Origin: Gordionus sp. m RMFG-2023
Taxonomy: Eukaryota; Nematomorpha; Gordioida; Chordodea; Parachordodidae
Reading direction: 5' to 3'
Assembly: GCF_954871325.1 (NCBI RefSeq)
Contig: NC_088777.1
Coordinates: 48,337,366 to 48,401,365, forward strand
DNA: 64,000 nt
Shown: positions 48,269 to 60,324 of the stretch, in pieces
Layout of the letters: every line of letters begins with the position of its first letter
Numbering within the stretch: position 1 is the stretch's first letter
Translations under genes and position numbers: made by a program
Notes under the pieces: model-generated
Databases searched by the model: none
Told to the model about the DNA's origin: nothing
What the model saw: only the letters and a program-made list of their open reading frames with translations

Positions 48269-48595
48269 ATGGCATCATATGTCAGAGTAGGAAATAAGAT
48301 TATCAAGATGGAAATCAGAGAAGCAGATAGATCGGCCGAATCAAACAGATGGATCGAAGCGGCAAGGGCAGAAGCCCAACAAAGATACGGAGAGTTACTG
48401 CAGAAAATACCCAGACAAGGGATAGAACGACGAATGGAGCCATATTGGGTTTGGAAGAATCGATTAGCATGTTGGGCGTGCGGAGGAATGTATAAATTAA
48501 GGTTTTGTCCGACGACAACAGCGTCCTCAATGAATGGTTCAGAGTTGGAGGTGCGAGAAGGTGGGGGACTAAGGAAAGAGGCATTGGAAAGCTAA
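48269..48595 (+). CDS. Small extra ORF of the LTR element (108 aa), function unknown
   Basis: An open frame between the integrase region and the 3' LTR, starting ATG at 48269. It is arginine/glutamate-rich in the first half (IREADRSAESNRWIEAARAE), then has a WACGG motif and two further aromatic/cysteine positions (KLRFCPTT). Base composition is clearly more GC-rich than its surroundings. It ends just before the purine-rich stretch and 3' LTR. I do not recognise a family. It has no visible signal peptide or membrane segment, so an envelope role is not supported. Confidence 0.45.
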   Translation: MASYVRVGNKIIKMEIREADRSAESNRWIEAARAEAQQRYGELLQKIPRQGIERRMEPYWVWKNRLACWACGGMYKLRFCPTTTASSMNGSELEVREGGGLRKEALES

Positions 48596-48611
48596 TCTTA
48601 AAAGGTGGAGG

Positions 48612-49122
48612 TGTTGTATTCAAATATATATATATGAGCTGTTATTAATTTTGTTGTATTCAAATATATATAGATGAACTATCATGAATTTTTTTGTATT
48701 CAAATATATAGATATAACTATGATTAATTTGAATATGTAAAAAAAGAAAAAGAAAACGATGTCTATGAATATTGATAATTTTTGATTATTGTTGAAAAAG
48801 ATACTTGTAATTTTTCATTACTTATTTTTTAATGAATTTTTATGATATTTATAATTTTGGAATATTAAAAAGATGAATAAAAATAAAAAGATTTTAAAAT
48901 AAAGAAAATCATTCTTAAAGTTAAAAAAAAAGGAAATTAGAATTAAACTGGTTATGGTCTCCGACAAGTGATTATAATTGAGTGTAACATTCTTAAGATT
49001 ATTAACCGAATTTAGTAAATTTTATATATTAATTTATTTATCAATAGATTCCTTTATTGTATTCAGTCTCTCCCACTAGCCTCAGCAAAGAAATATCAAT
49101 CCCATATTAAGGACTGGTACAG
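48612..49122 (+). repeat. 3' LTR of the 42.5-49.1 kb element
   Basis: Begins TGTTGTATTC right after the purine-rich AAAAGGTGGAGG and ends GGACTGGTACAG. It is about 20 bp longer than the 5' LTR through an extra copy of the short internal repeat. No clear target-site duplication links the two outer flanks. Confidence 0.9.
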
Positions 49123-50929
49123 TTCTTATGAACTTTTTTAGATATTAAAAATTAAAATGTGTTTTTTTTGGTATCATTAAAATAAATAAATATTTTTGTA
49201 TATTGAAAATATAAAATTACCTTACAAGATGGTGATGTTATTAAAACCTTTTCGATAAAACAAATTTTATTCTTTTGGATATTGAAAATAATAATAATAA
49301 TAATGTATAAAACAAGAATGGCATGTTTGTTGAACTAAGAGGGAAATGGGAGTGTTTCGAGGAAACACTTGTAATTCCCTTTCAGGATTTCAAATTGTTT
49401 GAGGGAAAGGGATCAGTTTATAACCCCCATCTATATTATAATTTTTTAACCAATTGAATTAAAGGTTTTAGTGGGTGGGGACTAGGGTTTCCCCAAATAA
49501 CTAAAAATTAGAGGAATAAAAATAAAAGAATCTATAAGTGACCTAAATTTCTTGAATTTTGATTTCGTTTCAAGAGACACCCCCAGACAAGTTTAATTTA
49601 ATAATTATCAATTCAAATTTTTTTTATATTTATCTCTAAACAATAATTTAAAATGGTGTTGATATGAAAACTCAATTTCTATTTACGTGGCACAAAAGGG
49701 TTTATAAAACATTTATAAAAATATATTCAAATTTAACTCTTTTATTTACAAATAGTTTTTTATTTTAAAAATAGTTTTGAATAGATTTATGGATATATAG
49801 GTTTATTACAAGTTAAATACAAAGAGATAATATTATTCCAATATTATTTTTAACTTCAAAAAAAAAAAATTTTTTTTTTAGACTATGTTTAAAACTTTAA
49901 TATATACAGGGATTCTGTTGGGTCTCTTTAAAACGTAAGTAACTGTTAAATATAGATTAAAAGAATATTTTGTCAAAGTTTTAACAGGTCAATAATTTAG
50001 GGATTTAAGTATTTTATCAACAGATTAATAATTAATTCAGGTCATGAGGTACAAGCCGGGGGAATTTATTATGCACCAATATTTTGTAAACAACCTTTTA
50101 TTTCTTATTTTTTTTTTTGGAAAAAATAAATCTTTATGAATCTTTGGCGCGTTTTCCCATCATGGAACGGAATGCGTGTGTAGGCATTACAATCTCTTTT
50201 TTTGCAATCGCCTTGCGCCCAAATTTTATAGCGTGGATTTCCTTCTTCCTAATAATAATTATTTATTTATTTTTTTTATATGGTATTAATTATTCTTTTT
50301 TGTTAATAAACTTAGATTGGTGTTTAAATTTTTCAATTATTTTGGGTCAGGAATTCCAAGAATTATAAAAAAAAGTTTTCAAACTCAAGCCATGGTTCAA
50401 AATTTCTAATATAAATTAGAATAAGGAAAATAATCTCCCGCCATATATTTATCTTATCATCTTTTCTCTAACATGCATAAGTTTTGGAACAAATATTTCC
50501 TTTTTCCTTCTCCACCCCCTAATGATGTTATCCTGCCTAAAGTAAAAAAAAAAGACAAATATTTGACCTTATAAATAAAATTTTTATGGCATAAGTTATA
50601 ACGTTACCTTAAGAATCTTTGGAGGGTAAAGCTTTTCGATAAATTAAAAGTCTCTAAAAAAAGATAACTGTTGGGGTTTCTATCTGACAGAGGATCTGTT
50701 TGGAGAACTTTAGATCTTATTTCCTGAGTATCCAACTCCTCCCATATAATGATACCCTCCATTTTTAATAAAAGTTATTTAGTAAGTTTTAATTTTTTTT
50801 TGTCACATCTTTTAGTCACTCTTTTCATAAAAAAATTTTTTAGTCATTCCTTTTTTTGGGAAATATTTTTTATTTTGCCCATATTCTTGTAATTAACTTG
50901 TATATGTTTTAAATATATATCAGTAACCC
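49123..50929. other. Gene-free AT-rich stretch
   Basis: No gene is supported. A 7-bp stem hairpin GTGTTTCGAGGAAACAC lies near 49,350. Confidence 0.4.
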
Positions 50930-51180
50930 GGCGATGAATCATTAAAGATTCACTTTCCCGGTTATATTTTAGGGTTCTCTTTTTTCAAAAGCGAATATAA
51001 CTGTTATAGAACCTAAATTTGATATAAAAATATTATTGAACACAAGGACCGGGCCGGACCGTAAACATTTTAATAAAAATCGGGGGCTAAGCCAGGGCCT
51101 AACAATTTAACTCTTTGCAAGTTTCTGAGATAATATCGATTACAAAAAGAGGAATACACAATAATATCGGAGGGGAGAAT
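50930..51180. repeat. Left arm of a small inverted repeat (partner 53,255-53,510)
   Basis: Shares, in reverse, ATGAATCATTAAAG, GACCGGGCCGGACC, GGCTAAGCCAGGG and TTGCAAGTTTCTGA with 53,255-53,510. The GC-rich centre resembles the hAT-type ends seen elsewhere in the window, with some flank duplicated too. Identity is moderate, so the pair is old. Confidence 0.65.
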
Positions 51181-51618
51181 GTAATACCAGTAATTAATAC
51201 TATATCTTTACTTTGCCATTAATATAGATATAGATACTAATGTTAAATGATAACTCTTGTAAATTGATTATAAACGTGAAGTGACATATGATTCCGAAAA
51301 CTTTTCCAAAATATTAAAAGTAAAAGAGAGTAGTTTAATATAATTCCTATAATTGCGACGCTAAAAAAAATATTTTCATTTTGACCTCAAGTTATAAAAT
51401 AAACAAATTTTTAAAATTTTTGAATCAGATACAATAGAATGTTATTCTTTCTAACAATAAAATTTGAAGATCAAAACGGTTTACAGAAATAAAATAAACT
51501 AAAGACCAATGCGCCGACTTAACCCCGGTCTTTTCTAACTTGCAGAATAATATAATTTTAGCCATCTTAGGCCATTCTTCATTTTTTTTTTTAAAAAAAA
51601 CTTGATTTATCTATTCTA

Positions 51619-51836
51619 GTGTGTTAAATGGCTCGTTTTGAGCCGATTTTTAAAAACGGAATACTCAATATTTCATCTAGAATAATATTATGCAAGCCTA
51701 AAGATTTTGTTTGTAGAAGGAACACAGGTTTGGAAATCTATTAGCGAAATCTCGAAGCTTAGGCAATATTTATATGGTTAAAATATTGAGTTAGACATTT
51801 TTATAAATCGGCACAAAACGAGCCGTTTAACAACAC
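51619..51836. mobile_element. TA-flanked MITE, family with AACGGCTCGTTTTG ends
   Basis: This 218-bp element has inverted repeats of about 45-50 bp (GTGTGTTAAATGGCTCG / CGAGCCGTTTAACAACAC) and TA on both sides (51,617-51,618 and 51,837-51,838). Relatives are at 33,985-34,160 (truncated) and 60,324-60,533. No coding capacity. Confidence 0.88.
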
Positions 51837-52451
51837 TAATCTAATCCTATATTAAACTTTTCCTCTCACAACAACATTTATTGTAATAGCAAGATGACAA
51901 AATTGTTCTCAAACTCGAAATATATAACCATCGTCATCTTCACAATTTTGAAAGAAAGGAACAAAATATTTAAAACATTCATTATACTAACAATGGTTAA
52001 AAACGTCCTTGCGAAAAGTTCTGAAAAATTTTATTTTCAATTTATTTCATTGTTTAAAAATTTTATTTTATTTTATCTTAAAATATGCAATTCGCTGTAA
52101 AATTGTGTTTTGGACTTGTATTAGTTTTATTCAATTCTAATAGGTAATTTAATTAAATCGATAGAAATTTTCCTGTATATTTTTAAAGCATTTTCAAACA
52201 AGTTTTTTTTAAAAAAATACTTTAATTAATTAAATAGGGAAATATTCATCACCAAAAACTTTCTAATACTTTCACCCACTTGCGATTTGTGACATAATTT
52301 AATTTAATAAAATCATAATTTTTATATCTCCTTGTATCTATTATGTTTGTATATGTGTAGTTAAATTTAAATATAGATATATCCATATTACATTATTTTG
52401 AATAAAATATAAAAATCTCCCTTAAAAATTTATGCAAAAAAATTATTTAGT

Positions 52452-52680
52452 AATCGTCGGTCTGGAATTGGAGTGCTCCACTCAAGATTTTCAAAATTTT
52501 TGGGTTAAAAGTGGATAACGGCTTATTTATTCCCAATATATAAAATTAAAAACTACGAAAGTATAATAGTCAAAATATCAATAAGCTTTTCCTATAGTTG
52601 ATTTTAAACTTTAATTTTGTTGAATATCTTGTTTTAAACATTTGCGCAAAGTGTAGCGCTCCCATTCTAGGCCGACGATT
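52452..52680. mobile_element. MITE with AATCGTCGG ends
   Basis: Starts AATCGTCGGTCTGGAATTGG and ends CCATTCTAGGCCGACGATT, giving inverted repeats of about 33 bp including GGAG[T/C]GCT. About 229 bp long, with an AT-rich centre. I could not settle the target duplication, so the superfamily is open. Confidence 0.75.
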
Positions 52681-53254
52681 GGTTAATAATTAAAAGATAT
52701 ACAATTTTGGGTCAACTTTGAAAGAATCAATCTTGCTTAGGTTTAGAACACCCTTTTATTTTGAACAAAATCATAAAACGCTATTCAATAAATGGAATGG
52801 TGATAGGATGAAGTCAATAAAATAATCATTTAGTCCTTCTCTCTATGTTCCAACATCTATTTAAATCTTGTCTTTTTTCTCTCTCGAAAACTATAAAAGT
52901 TAAGAGACATTTCAAAAATAAATTCATTTCAATATTTAAAAATAAATTAAGACAATTCTATATAATTATTTGCGAATAAAAATATTTGAATTGACAATTA
53001 TATTATATTTTATAAAAAATCAATCTCATTATTCTCAGATCTTTCGGGAGAATCTTCTTGTAAAATTGAAAAAATTCCTTCTTCATAACGTTATCGAGGA
53101 CCTTAATTTAAACCGATAGGAAAACGGCTAAATATAGGATTTTATACAAACATAATATTTTAATGAAGGCCTCATTGCAGCATATATTGATGGCACGGGG
53201 AAGAGAGGTTTGGCCCTCTCTTAACTAAATTTCAATTTAAAACATTTATTTTCG
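52681..53254. other. AT-rich stretch, no gene seen
   Basis: No coding or repeat structure was recognised. Confidence 0.35.
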
Positions 53255-53510
53255 ACTAAAATATTCGTCATTCGTGAATATAATTTGTAGAAACCAACTA
53301 CGATATTATTAATATTTAGTTTTTATAATCGATTTTATGTCAGAAACTTGCAAAAAGTCAAATTCCCTGGCTTAGCCCTAGAATTTTTTAGAAACCGGTC
53401 CGGCCCGGTCTATATGTTTAATTATTTTTATTATATATTTATATTCGTTTTTGAAAATGAAAAAACCGAAAATATAAACGGCAAAGTGTTATCTTTAATG
53501 ATTCATTCAA
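53255..53510. repeat. Right arm of the small inverted repeat (partner 50,930-51,180)
   Basis: Contains GAAACTTGCAAAAAGTC, CCCTGGCTTAGCCC and GGTCCGGCCCGGTC, the reverse of the left arm. About 2.1 kb lies between the arms. Confidence 0.65.
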
Positions 53511-53659
53511 ATTTTAAGCTTATTTAATTTACATTATGTGAACGGTTAGAACGGAAAGTTGTCTGGCTTTCCAATTGATCAGCTGTCTTCCTCCTGCTAA
53601 AATTAAATTAGTATAGATCCGATCCTGACTTACAGGATTTCCAATTTAAAAAAAAGGAG

Positions 53660-53850
53660 AAGTTTCAATCATAAAAGTAAAAGGTTCAATCAAAAAAAGG
53701 AAAAGTGTCAATCAAAAAAGAAAAAGTCTCAAAGGTTTAGGAAATGTCCAATCAAAAAGGGAAAGTGTCAATCAAAAAAGTAAAATTTCCTAAAGGAAAG
53801 GAAAATTGTGAATCAAAAAAGGAAAATTCCCATTCAAAAAAAGGTAAATC
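53660..53850. repeat. Minisatellite, about 20-24-bp unit
   Basis: About eight degenerate units of the form AAAGTGTCAATCAAAAAAGG. Purine-rich on the plus strand throughout. Confidence 0.85.
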
Positions 53851-54034
53851 GTTATTTTTCTCACTATATCTTTTCTGATTGTCTTCTTTTTAAAAATAAT
53901 TTAAAAAAATTTTCTTGTTATTTTTTTTTTCACTACTTCTACTAAATTTTTTAAGTCATTTTTTTAACAATCCTCTTTTTTTCATCCTACATAACAATAT
54001 TTAGATTTATGATTTTTTTCTCCTATCTACAAAC

Positions 54035-54330
54035 TATGGAGACTAGAATGCTGAGGTATCAAGAAAGAGTAAGGTGCGAAGTACAAGAGTACTAGGAAGT
54101 TTAAAGGAAGGGCCCATTAAGACTAAGATAATGGTTGAACAGACTTAGGTGGTATGGGCACACAATGAGAAGGCCTATAAACTATATAGGAAAATAAGAT
54201 TTTTGGAAGTGATGGGCAAACGTAAAAGAGGGAGGCCAAAACTTCAATGGGGGCCATAAAGTTAGAGATATGAAGAAATATAAATAGATAAAAGAGATAG
54301 CATGAATAAACATAAAGTGGAGAAAGAGAT
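54035..54330 (+). mobile_element. Relic of a second LINE type (RT C-terminal end)
   Basis: Plus-strand text reads METRMLRYQ, then NRLRWYGHTMRRP, then GKRKRGRPKLQW. This is the familiar tail ETKMLRW...RLRWFGH..RRP...GKRRRGRPK.W of RTE-like and related LINEs. Several stops and shifts interrupt it. It is unrelated to the RLE-type LINEs at the left of the window. Confidence 0.7.
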
Positions 54331-54646
54331 ATAGAAAAAATATTGTAACCTTTTACATACATTTCTATAACCTTTTCCAATCTCTTTAAATTCATTTTTA
54401 ATCTTTATTTTTCTGTCTTTTCTCAATATTTTTTTTTATATTTATATAAATTATAAAAAAAATCTTGTTTTTTTATATATAATATAAATATAAAAAAATG
54501 AAAGCATTTGCCCAAATTAAACAAGTTCCTTTTTATTTTGTGATTTAACATTAAAGTATTCAATTTTTTGTATACCGATCGACGAATGCTAACGAACTTA
54601 GTTTTCTATAATGAAAAGTGCTTAGAACACTGCAGCAAATGTTTCT

Positions 54647-54741
54647 GTTATATAGGCGATAACAGTGGTGAAAGATAACGGTGGAGATCTTAATTTATAA
54701 TAATTTATTCTAAAACTAAAATGATACTAAAAAATAAATTA
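54647..54741 (-). repeat. Probable 3' LTR (about 95 bp)
   Basis: Shares ATATAGGCGATAACAGTGG and TTCTAAAACTAAAATGATAC with 58,893-58,990 at a constant offset of about 4,248 bp. It starts right at the end of the integrase reading. Such a short LTR is unusual for the family, so the true LTR could be differently bounded. Confidence 0.65.
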
Positions 54742-57700
54742 CCAAACAAAATCTCCTGTATTGAAGGTTCTATTTCGTGGTAAAGTTACGTATATTTTAT
54801 TCTCCTTCTCCCCCAACGGTCTCAATAAGTCCCATTTTATTCTAATATCACGGTTGAACATCCTCTTAGACGGGTTAACTCCTGTAATGTCATTACGCGT
54901 ATTTCTGTAATTAAATAAAAATTTGTCAAGTGCAATGTCTAAGTCAATTTTGATATTCCTTTTCATATGTGTTTTGAACGTTCTTACCATGCGCTCTACC
55001 AGGCCATTGGATTGCTGATGATAAGCAGATGTTAGCACATGATTGATACCATAATCACTGCAAAATTTTTCAAAATCACTACTTATGAAGTTAGTGCCGT
55101 TATCGGTAACTATAGTTTCGGGTATTCCATATAATGAAATAGTTTTAAAAATTTCTTTTAAAGTAACATCGGTCGTAATATTTTTAACAGGAACAATGAT
55201 TAGAAACTTACTGTAAGCATCGACTATTGTCAACCAATTTCTTGTGAAGAACGGACCCACTGTGTATCCTTTGGTTGGTTGCCGAAAACCAAGGTTTTTG
55301 TATCTTTTTAGGATTATCGTGATATATGTTACAATCATCGCAACTTTTCACTTCCATATCTATATCATTATTTATACCAGACCACCACATGTGATCTTTG
55401 GCTAAGGATTTATTCTTCCTGCTCCCAAGTGACCATCATGTAATGATTTTTGTACATTTTTTCTCATAGAAGACGGAATTATGATTTTGTTGCTTTTGTA
55501 AAGACAATCCTTAATTATACTTAATTCCAATTCAATGTTTTTATAGATATCATTCTTTATAGGCCTGTTGTTCTTAATATCATTTATGATTGTTTTAATT
55601 CGATATCTTTCCAAGTTTCATCACTCATAGGTAAATCCCCATAGTCATTTATTATAGTGATATTTTCAACAACTTCGTCATGATATTCTTGTGGCAATCT
55701 CGAGAGGCAGTCAGGAACAACATTGTATTTACCTGCTTTATACTTTATGTTGAAGTCGTAACCCCCCAAAGTGATATTCTACTTTTGCAACCTTAAGGAC
55801 ATGGTACTATTGTCCTTGAGTCCCTTGGTAAAAATGTGGACTAGTGGTTTATGGTCCGTGATGATTGTAAATTTAGTCCCAACAAATATTCTTGAAATCT
55901 TTTAATCGCAAACATTATGGCAAGAGCCTCACGCTCAATATTGGTGTAATTTATTTCGGTTTTTGCTAAGGTTCTAGACGCAAAAGCAATGGGTTTTTCT
56001 TTGCCATCTTTCTCTGTGTGAAATAGTACAGCCCCTAATCTAGATTTGGATGCATCAGTCGCAATCCTAATAAGTAATTCCGGATTAAAATACGTCAGTG
56101 CTGGCGGGAGACTAATCAACTTCTTTAAATCATTAAAACTTCTGGAATGTTCTAAGTTCCATTCCCATCTTTCTTTATTGACTATTTTGTACAACGGATC
56201 AGCAATATCAGCGAAGTTATTCAAATATTTTCTATAATAACCAGCTATTCCAAGAAATGTTGAGAATTCAGCAGCTGATTTTGGTTCTGGCATATTAATT
56301 ATTTCTTCAATTTTATCATGGTTAGCATGAATCGCCTTGTCATCTATATCGTGACCCAGGAAACTAACTTTATTTTTAAAAAATAAAATTTTGGCGAAGT
56401 TAGGTACTAACCCGTACGATAATATTCTCTCAAAGACCTTTTTGATGTTGTTTAAATGTGCTTTGTCGTTATTTCCAGTTATTAATAAGTCATAAATATA
56501 AAATATGACATCTTTCATATCATCGAAAATCTGATCCATGATTTGTTGGAATATAGCAGATGAAGTTTTCAACCCAAAAGGAAGTCTGGTAAATTGGTAG
56601 TATCTCATATGTGTAAATATAGTCAAAAAATTTCTGCTATTTTTATAGATCGGAACTTGTAGCAAAGCATTTTTGAAATCGATTTTGGTAAATTTTTTTC
56701 CTTCTGAAAGTTTAGCTATAAGATAATTAATACGTGGAAGTGGGTATCTAAAGTCTTCGAGAGCTGGGTTTATAGTGTCTTTAAAATCTGAGCAATGATG
56801 CTCCCATCATCTTTGTATACGGCGGTTATAGGACTCACCCATCGCACATCATTTACAGGCTCAATAATTTTTTTGTGTATCCATCTTTTCAGTTCTTCGC
56901 CCACAAGATCAATCTTTGAATATGGTATACGTCTTCGTGGTATTATTTTAGGTTGGGCGTCACATCTTAAATGTAATTTGACATTTACTTTGTTAATTGG
57001 TTCGCTAGTCAATTTGATTCACAATCTTTAATAAGTTTATTGATTTCGTCTTCATAATTGGTGTCGACATTTCCTATGAATTTATTTAAAATACTTATAA
57101 AGGCATTGATCCAGTTTCTTCCTAATAATGTCTTTCTCGACTCTACAACTACTGCTAGTAAATATTTAGTGATTCCTTTATAACTTACTTTAACTGAGTT
57201 GTCCCGATGATCTTAATCAAGTTTCCGTCGTGGGCTGTAAGCCGCAAACGATTTCTTCATTTCTCTTATACCAATTTTTTTAGCCATATCATGAGGTATG
57301 ATGGTATATTTTGATCCAGTGTCAACCTGCATAGTAGTAGTAGTAATATTATTTAATTTCAAAGTAGTCATAAAAGCACTGTCATCACCTTTGTCTGTAT
57401 TTTCAGCCAGGTTGTTGACATTGAAATCATTCTTATTGTTGTCTTTGGCAGTGCCAACTTTATTTTCCCCAACTTCTTCAATGTTCATATTACAATTATT
57501 GCTATCGTAGAGGTTTTTATTGTCATACTGGATTTGTTTTCTTTGATTAAAATCCTTCCACCGATTACGATCGTCATATTCGATTTGTTTTCTTTGGTTA
57601 TCATTATTATGCCACCTGTTGTTTCCTTCATAGCTTGAATTGTTGTTGTAAGATCGGTAATTATTTTGATTATGACCGTCACATTGAATCTGCCTCCTCT

Positions 57701-58892
57701 GATTATAATTAAACCAGGCGTTGTTCCTACCATAGTTGTTGTTATAAGATTGATGATTATTATGATCAAAATTTCTGTTGCTCTTGTTATACCGATAATT
57801 GTAATTTTGATAGTTACTACTATTATATTGATCATTTCTATAGTTATTATTATTATAATTGTTATTGTTTCTAACGTTACTAAAATTCCTATTCCTGTTG
57901 TCGTTAATATTTCTAAAATTGTTATCACCATGATATATTCCTACTGTCAAAATTTTCCCTCGAATAATAATTAGGTCTATTATAGTTACTATTAATCTCA
58001 TTCCTATTAGAAATACTTTGGATATCTAAATTCTTATCATTATTTCTATTATTGTCATTATTATTAAATTTTTTATCCCTACTAAAAACATAATTAACAT
58101 TGTCACTTTCTGATTTAATGTTATTACTATCTAATTTTCTTCCTATTTCAATCATTTCGTCTAATGTGCAGTTAATATTTTTATTTAATTTATTTTTTAT
58201 ATTGTCATTTACACTAGATGTTCTATATTTTTCTTTTATGCGATCATCATTAATAAAATTATACATTGTCTACTTAATTTAGACAATCTAAAAAAACCAA
58301 TCCAAAAAGGATTCATTAATACCTTGTGAAGCAAGGTTAAACTTTCCAATCAATATCCAAACATCTTGACTGGGTAATAAAAATTTTAATTTTTTAATAA
58401 TAATTTTATAATCTTTGATATCTTCCTTGGTACATAATGACTTAATTTTATCGTATAGGTCATCAGATAAATTGTTCATCAATGTTTCAATTTTTACTGA
58501 GTCAGATAAAATTGTTTGAGAGAAATAATCGACAAGTCTTTCCAAGTATATGTCCGTTAAGGGTCCCTGCAACTTTGGGAACTTAACTTCCCTGTTGGAG
58601 GATATGCTAATTTTATCATCCATAATGCAGATTTTTATTTAAAAAACTTATTTAAATTAGCAAAGATACATATTGTCACTATTATGTATTCAATTTTTTT
58701 TTTATCCAAATTGCAAATTTTTATTTTAAAACTTTATTTACATTAGCAAAAGAAATTTTTTTTTTTACCTTGTGTGTCCTGAATAATTTTTATAATCAAA
58801 AATATTTTTAATTTTTTTTATATTTATCGGGATATGCACAATATATATGAGATTTTTTTATATATCATTGTGAGTTATCATTCCGGGGCACC

Positions 58893-58990
58893 ATGATATA
58901 TAGGCGATAACAGTGGTGAAAGATAGCAGTGGAGATTTTAATTTATAATAATTTTATTCTAAAACTAAAATGATACTAAAAAATAAATAT
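58893..58990 (-). repeat. Probable 5' LTR (about 97 bp)
   Basis: The partner of 54,647-54,741. On the minus strand it is followed at once by CATGGTGCCCCGG, whose TGGTGCC start suits a tRNA primer-binding site, and then by about 0.26 kb of leader before gag. Confidence 0.65.
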
Positions 58991-59390
58991 AAAATAAGGT
59001 ATATATATAAATTATAAAAAAAAAAACAATTTAATACATAGTTAAAGGCTATAATAAAAATTTAAGTTAAATAAAAAATCAATCGATCAACAGTTTCCTA
59101 CATTACATATTCCAAGCTGTTCCCTTATTTTTATTATTCTTGGCGCTCAGATAAATTTGAGCTCAAGAATATCTTATATCGAAATAAGGATAGTAGATTG
59201 TTCCATCTCTTCAAAAATACAGTTTAAATTGATTGATTCTTCTTTTTCTTTTTTGAGCCATAACAATAGAGAATACATTGATTTTTTATTAATATTTTTT
59301 ATAAAAAAAAATTGATTTTTATCTACTTATTTATTGAGGGACTTCAAAAAAAAGATATATAGTAAAAAATAATTTTCCTTTCAAAATACC

Positions 59391-60324
59391 AGATTCATAG
59401 TGGCGTTAGATTGTCCTTGTCAAGAACTTCCGGTAAAATGCACGACACCTCCACCTACTAATTGCAAGGGAGAGGTCATCACAGATGCTTGTGATTGCTG
59501 CCATGTTTGCGCTAAAGTAAAATAAAATATAAATATGAATGATAGATCTTTACGGAAATAACGAACGTATCCAAGATCATCAATAGAGGATTTAGGAATA
59601 TCGCAATTTTAGATTCATAAGGTTTGATTTTTAGCGAAATAGTATTCCAATATTATTTTAGAAATGCAGACAAACTTAGCGTTAAACACTTTTAACCTAT
59701 TCAATTTACAGTCAATAATATTACAGCATCAGAGATTTATAGCTAGTCATTTCTAAATTTAAACAATATCTCACGCGGGTGATAAGCTATTTCAAATTCT
59801 GATAAAGGATATGTCGTTATTCTCTAAAAGGTTTTTATCTAATATTTTTTATGAATTAATGATAAATAACAAATTTTTAAAAAATAGTAATTAGAGCATG
59901 TTAATATATATATATACATATAATGGTCTTATTGGATAGACTGTAGGAGAAGTGTGCGGGGGATCGGATTTCGAAATGGGTAAATGTGAAAATGGTTTTA
60001 TATGCTTCTACGATTTCTATTCTAATCAAACGGATGGAAAATGTGTACTCGGATTTCCTAGAGTAATCATGCTTTTACAACATTTGTTACACATATACAT
60101 CATTTGGATATCTGAACCTATGATATTAATAAATTTATTTTAGGTATAAATGGTACAGATTATATTTATATATTTTATATTAGAACTTACAAGAACCTTG
60201 CGGCGATGCATTACAGCAAGGATATTGTAAACCAGGTTTAATCTGTTCACAAATTATGCCAGGAGTTATGAATATGTGCGTTATTCCCCCAAAAAAATTA
60301 CCAATACAACAGAGGCACCAGTAA
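59391..60324 (+). CDS. IGFBP-domain cysteine-rich secreted-type protein, three exons seen
   Basis: Exons about 59,391-59,516, 59,940-60,062 and 60,184-60,324 join in phase 0 with GT donors and AG acceptors. The first reads VALDCPCQELPVKC and DACDCCHVCAK, the second TVGEVCGGSDFEMGKC and SNQTDGKCVLGFPR, the third NLQEPCGDALQQGYC and KPGLICSQIMPG, ending at TAA 60,322-60,324. The cysteine spacing with CxCCxVCA and GExCGG is the IGFBP N-terminal domain, known in arthropod single-domain IGFBP-like secreted proteins. One sequon (NQT) is present. The exon with the start and signal peptide is not found; no in-frame ATG precedes the first exon, so it lies upstream, perhaps beyond the LTR element. The third exon adds a second cysteine-rich unit. 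The acceptor of the first exon could be 59,391 or 59,401. Binding partners are unknown. Confidence 0.82.

Larger units (their letters stand above)
42469..49122 (+). mobile_element. Broken Ty3/gypsy-type LTR retrotransposon
   Basis: Parts in order: 5' LTR (42,469-42,959), a TGG-starting primer-binding-like site, a gag region with CCHC zinc knuckles near 43.43-43.58 kb, an Asn/Asp-rich repeat tract, protease near 44.17 kb, reverse transcriptase about 44.8-45.4 kb, RNase H about 45.7-46.1 kb, integrase about 46.35-47.5 kb, a repeat-rich tail, a small extra ORF, and the 3' LTR. A hAT-type element is nested in the integrase zone. The element is broken, with roughly eight breaks besides the nested insertion. 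LTRs differ by about 3% by eye, so the insertion is fairly young. Confidence 0.9.
54647..58990 (-). mobile_element. Broken Ty3/gypsy-type element with short LTRs
   Basis: On the minus strand: short 5' LTR (about 58,893-58,990), primer-binding-like TGGTGCCCCGG, gag start near 58.62 kb, an Asn/Arg/Tyr-rich region about 57.5-58.0 kb, protease (VDTGSKYTIIP) near 57.3 kb, reverse transcriptase about 57.0-56.3 kb, RNase H about 56.2-55.8 kb, integrase about 55.6-54.75 kb (IVTDNGTNF, SNGLVERMVR), then the 3' LTR. It is broken, with about six breaks. The terminal repeats differ at only a few positions, so it is not very old. Confidence 0.88.

Noticed and set aside
57485-57974. Ile/Thr-rich open frames on both strands
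   Set aside because: They are out-of-frame readings of the Asn/Tyr-rich gag region of the Ty3-type element.
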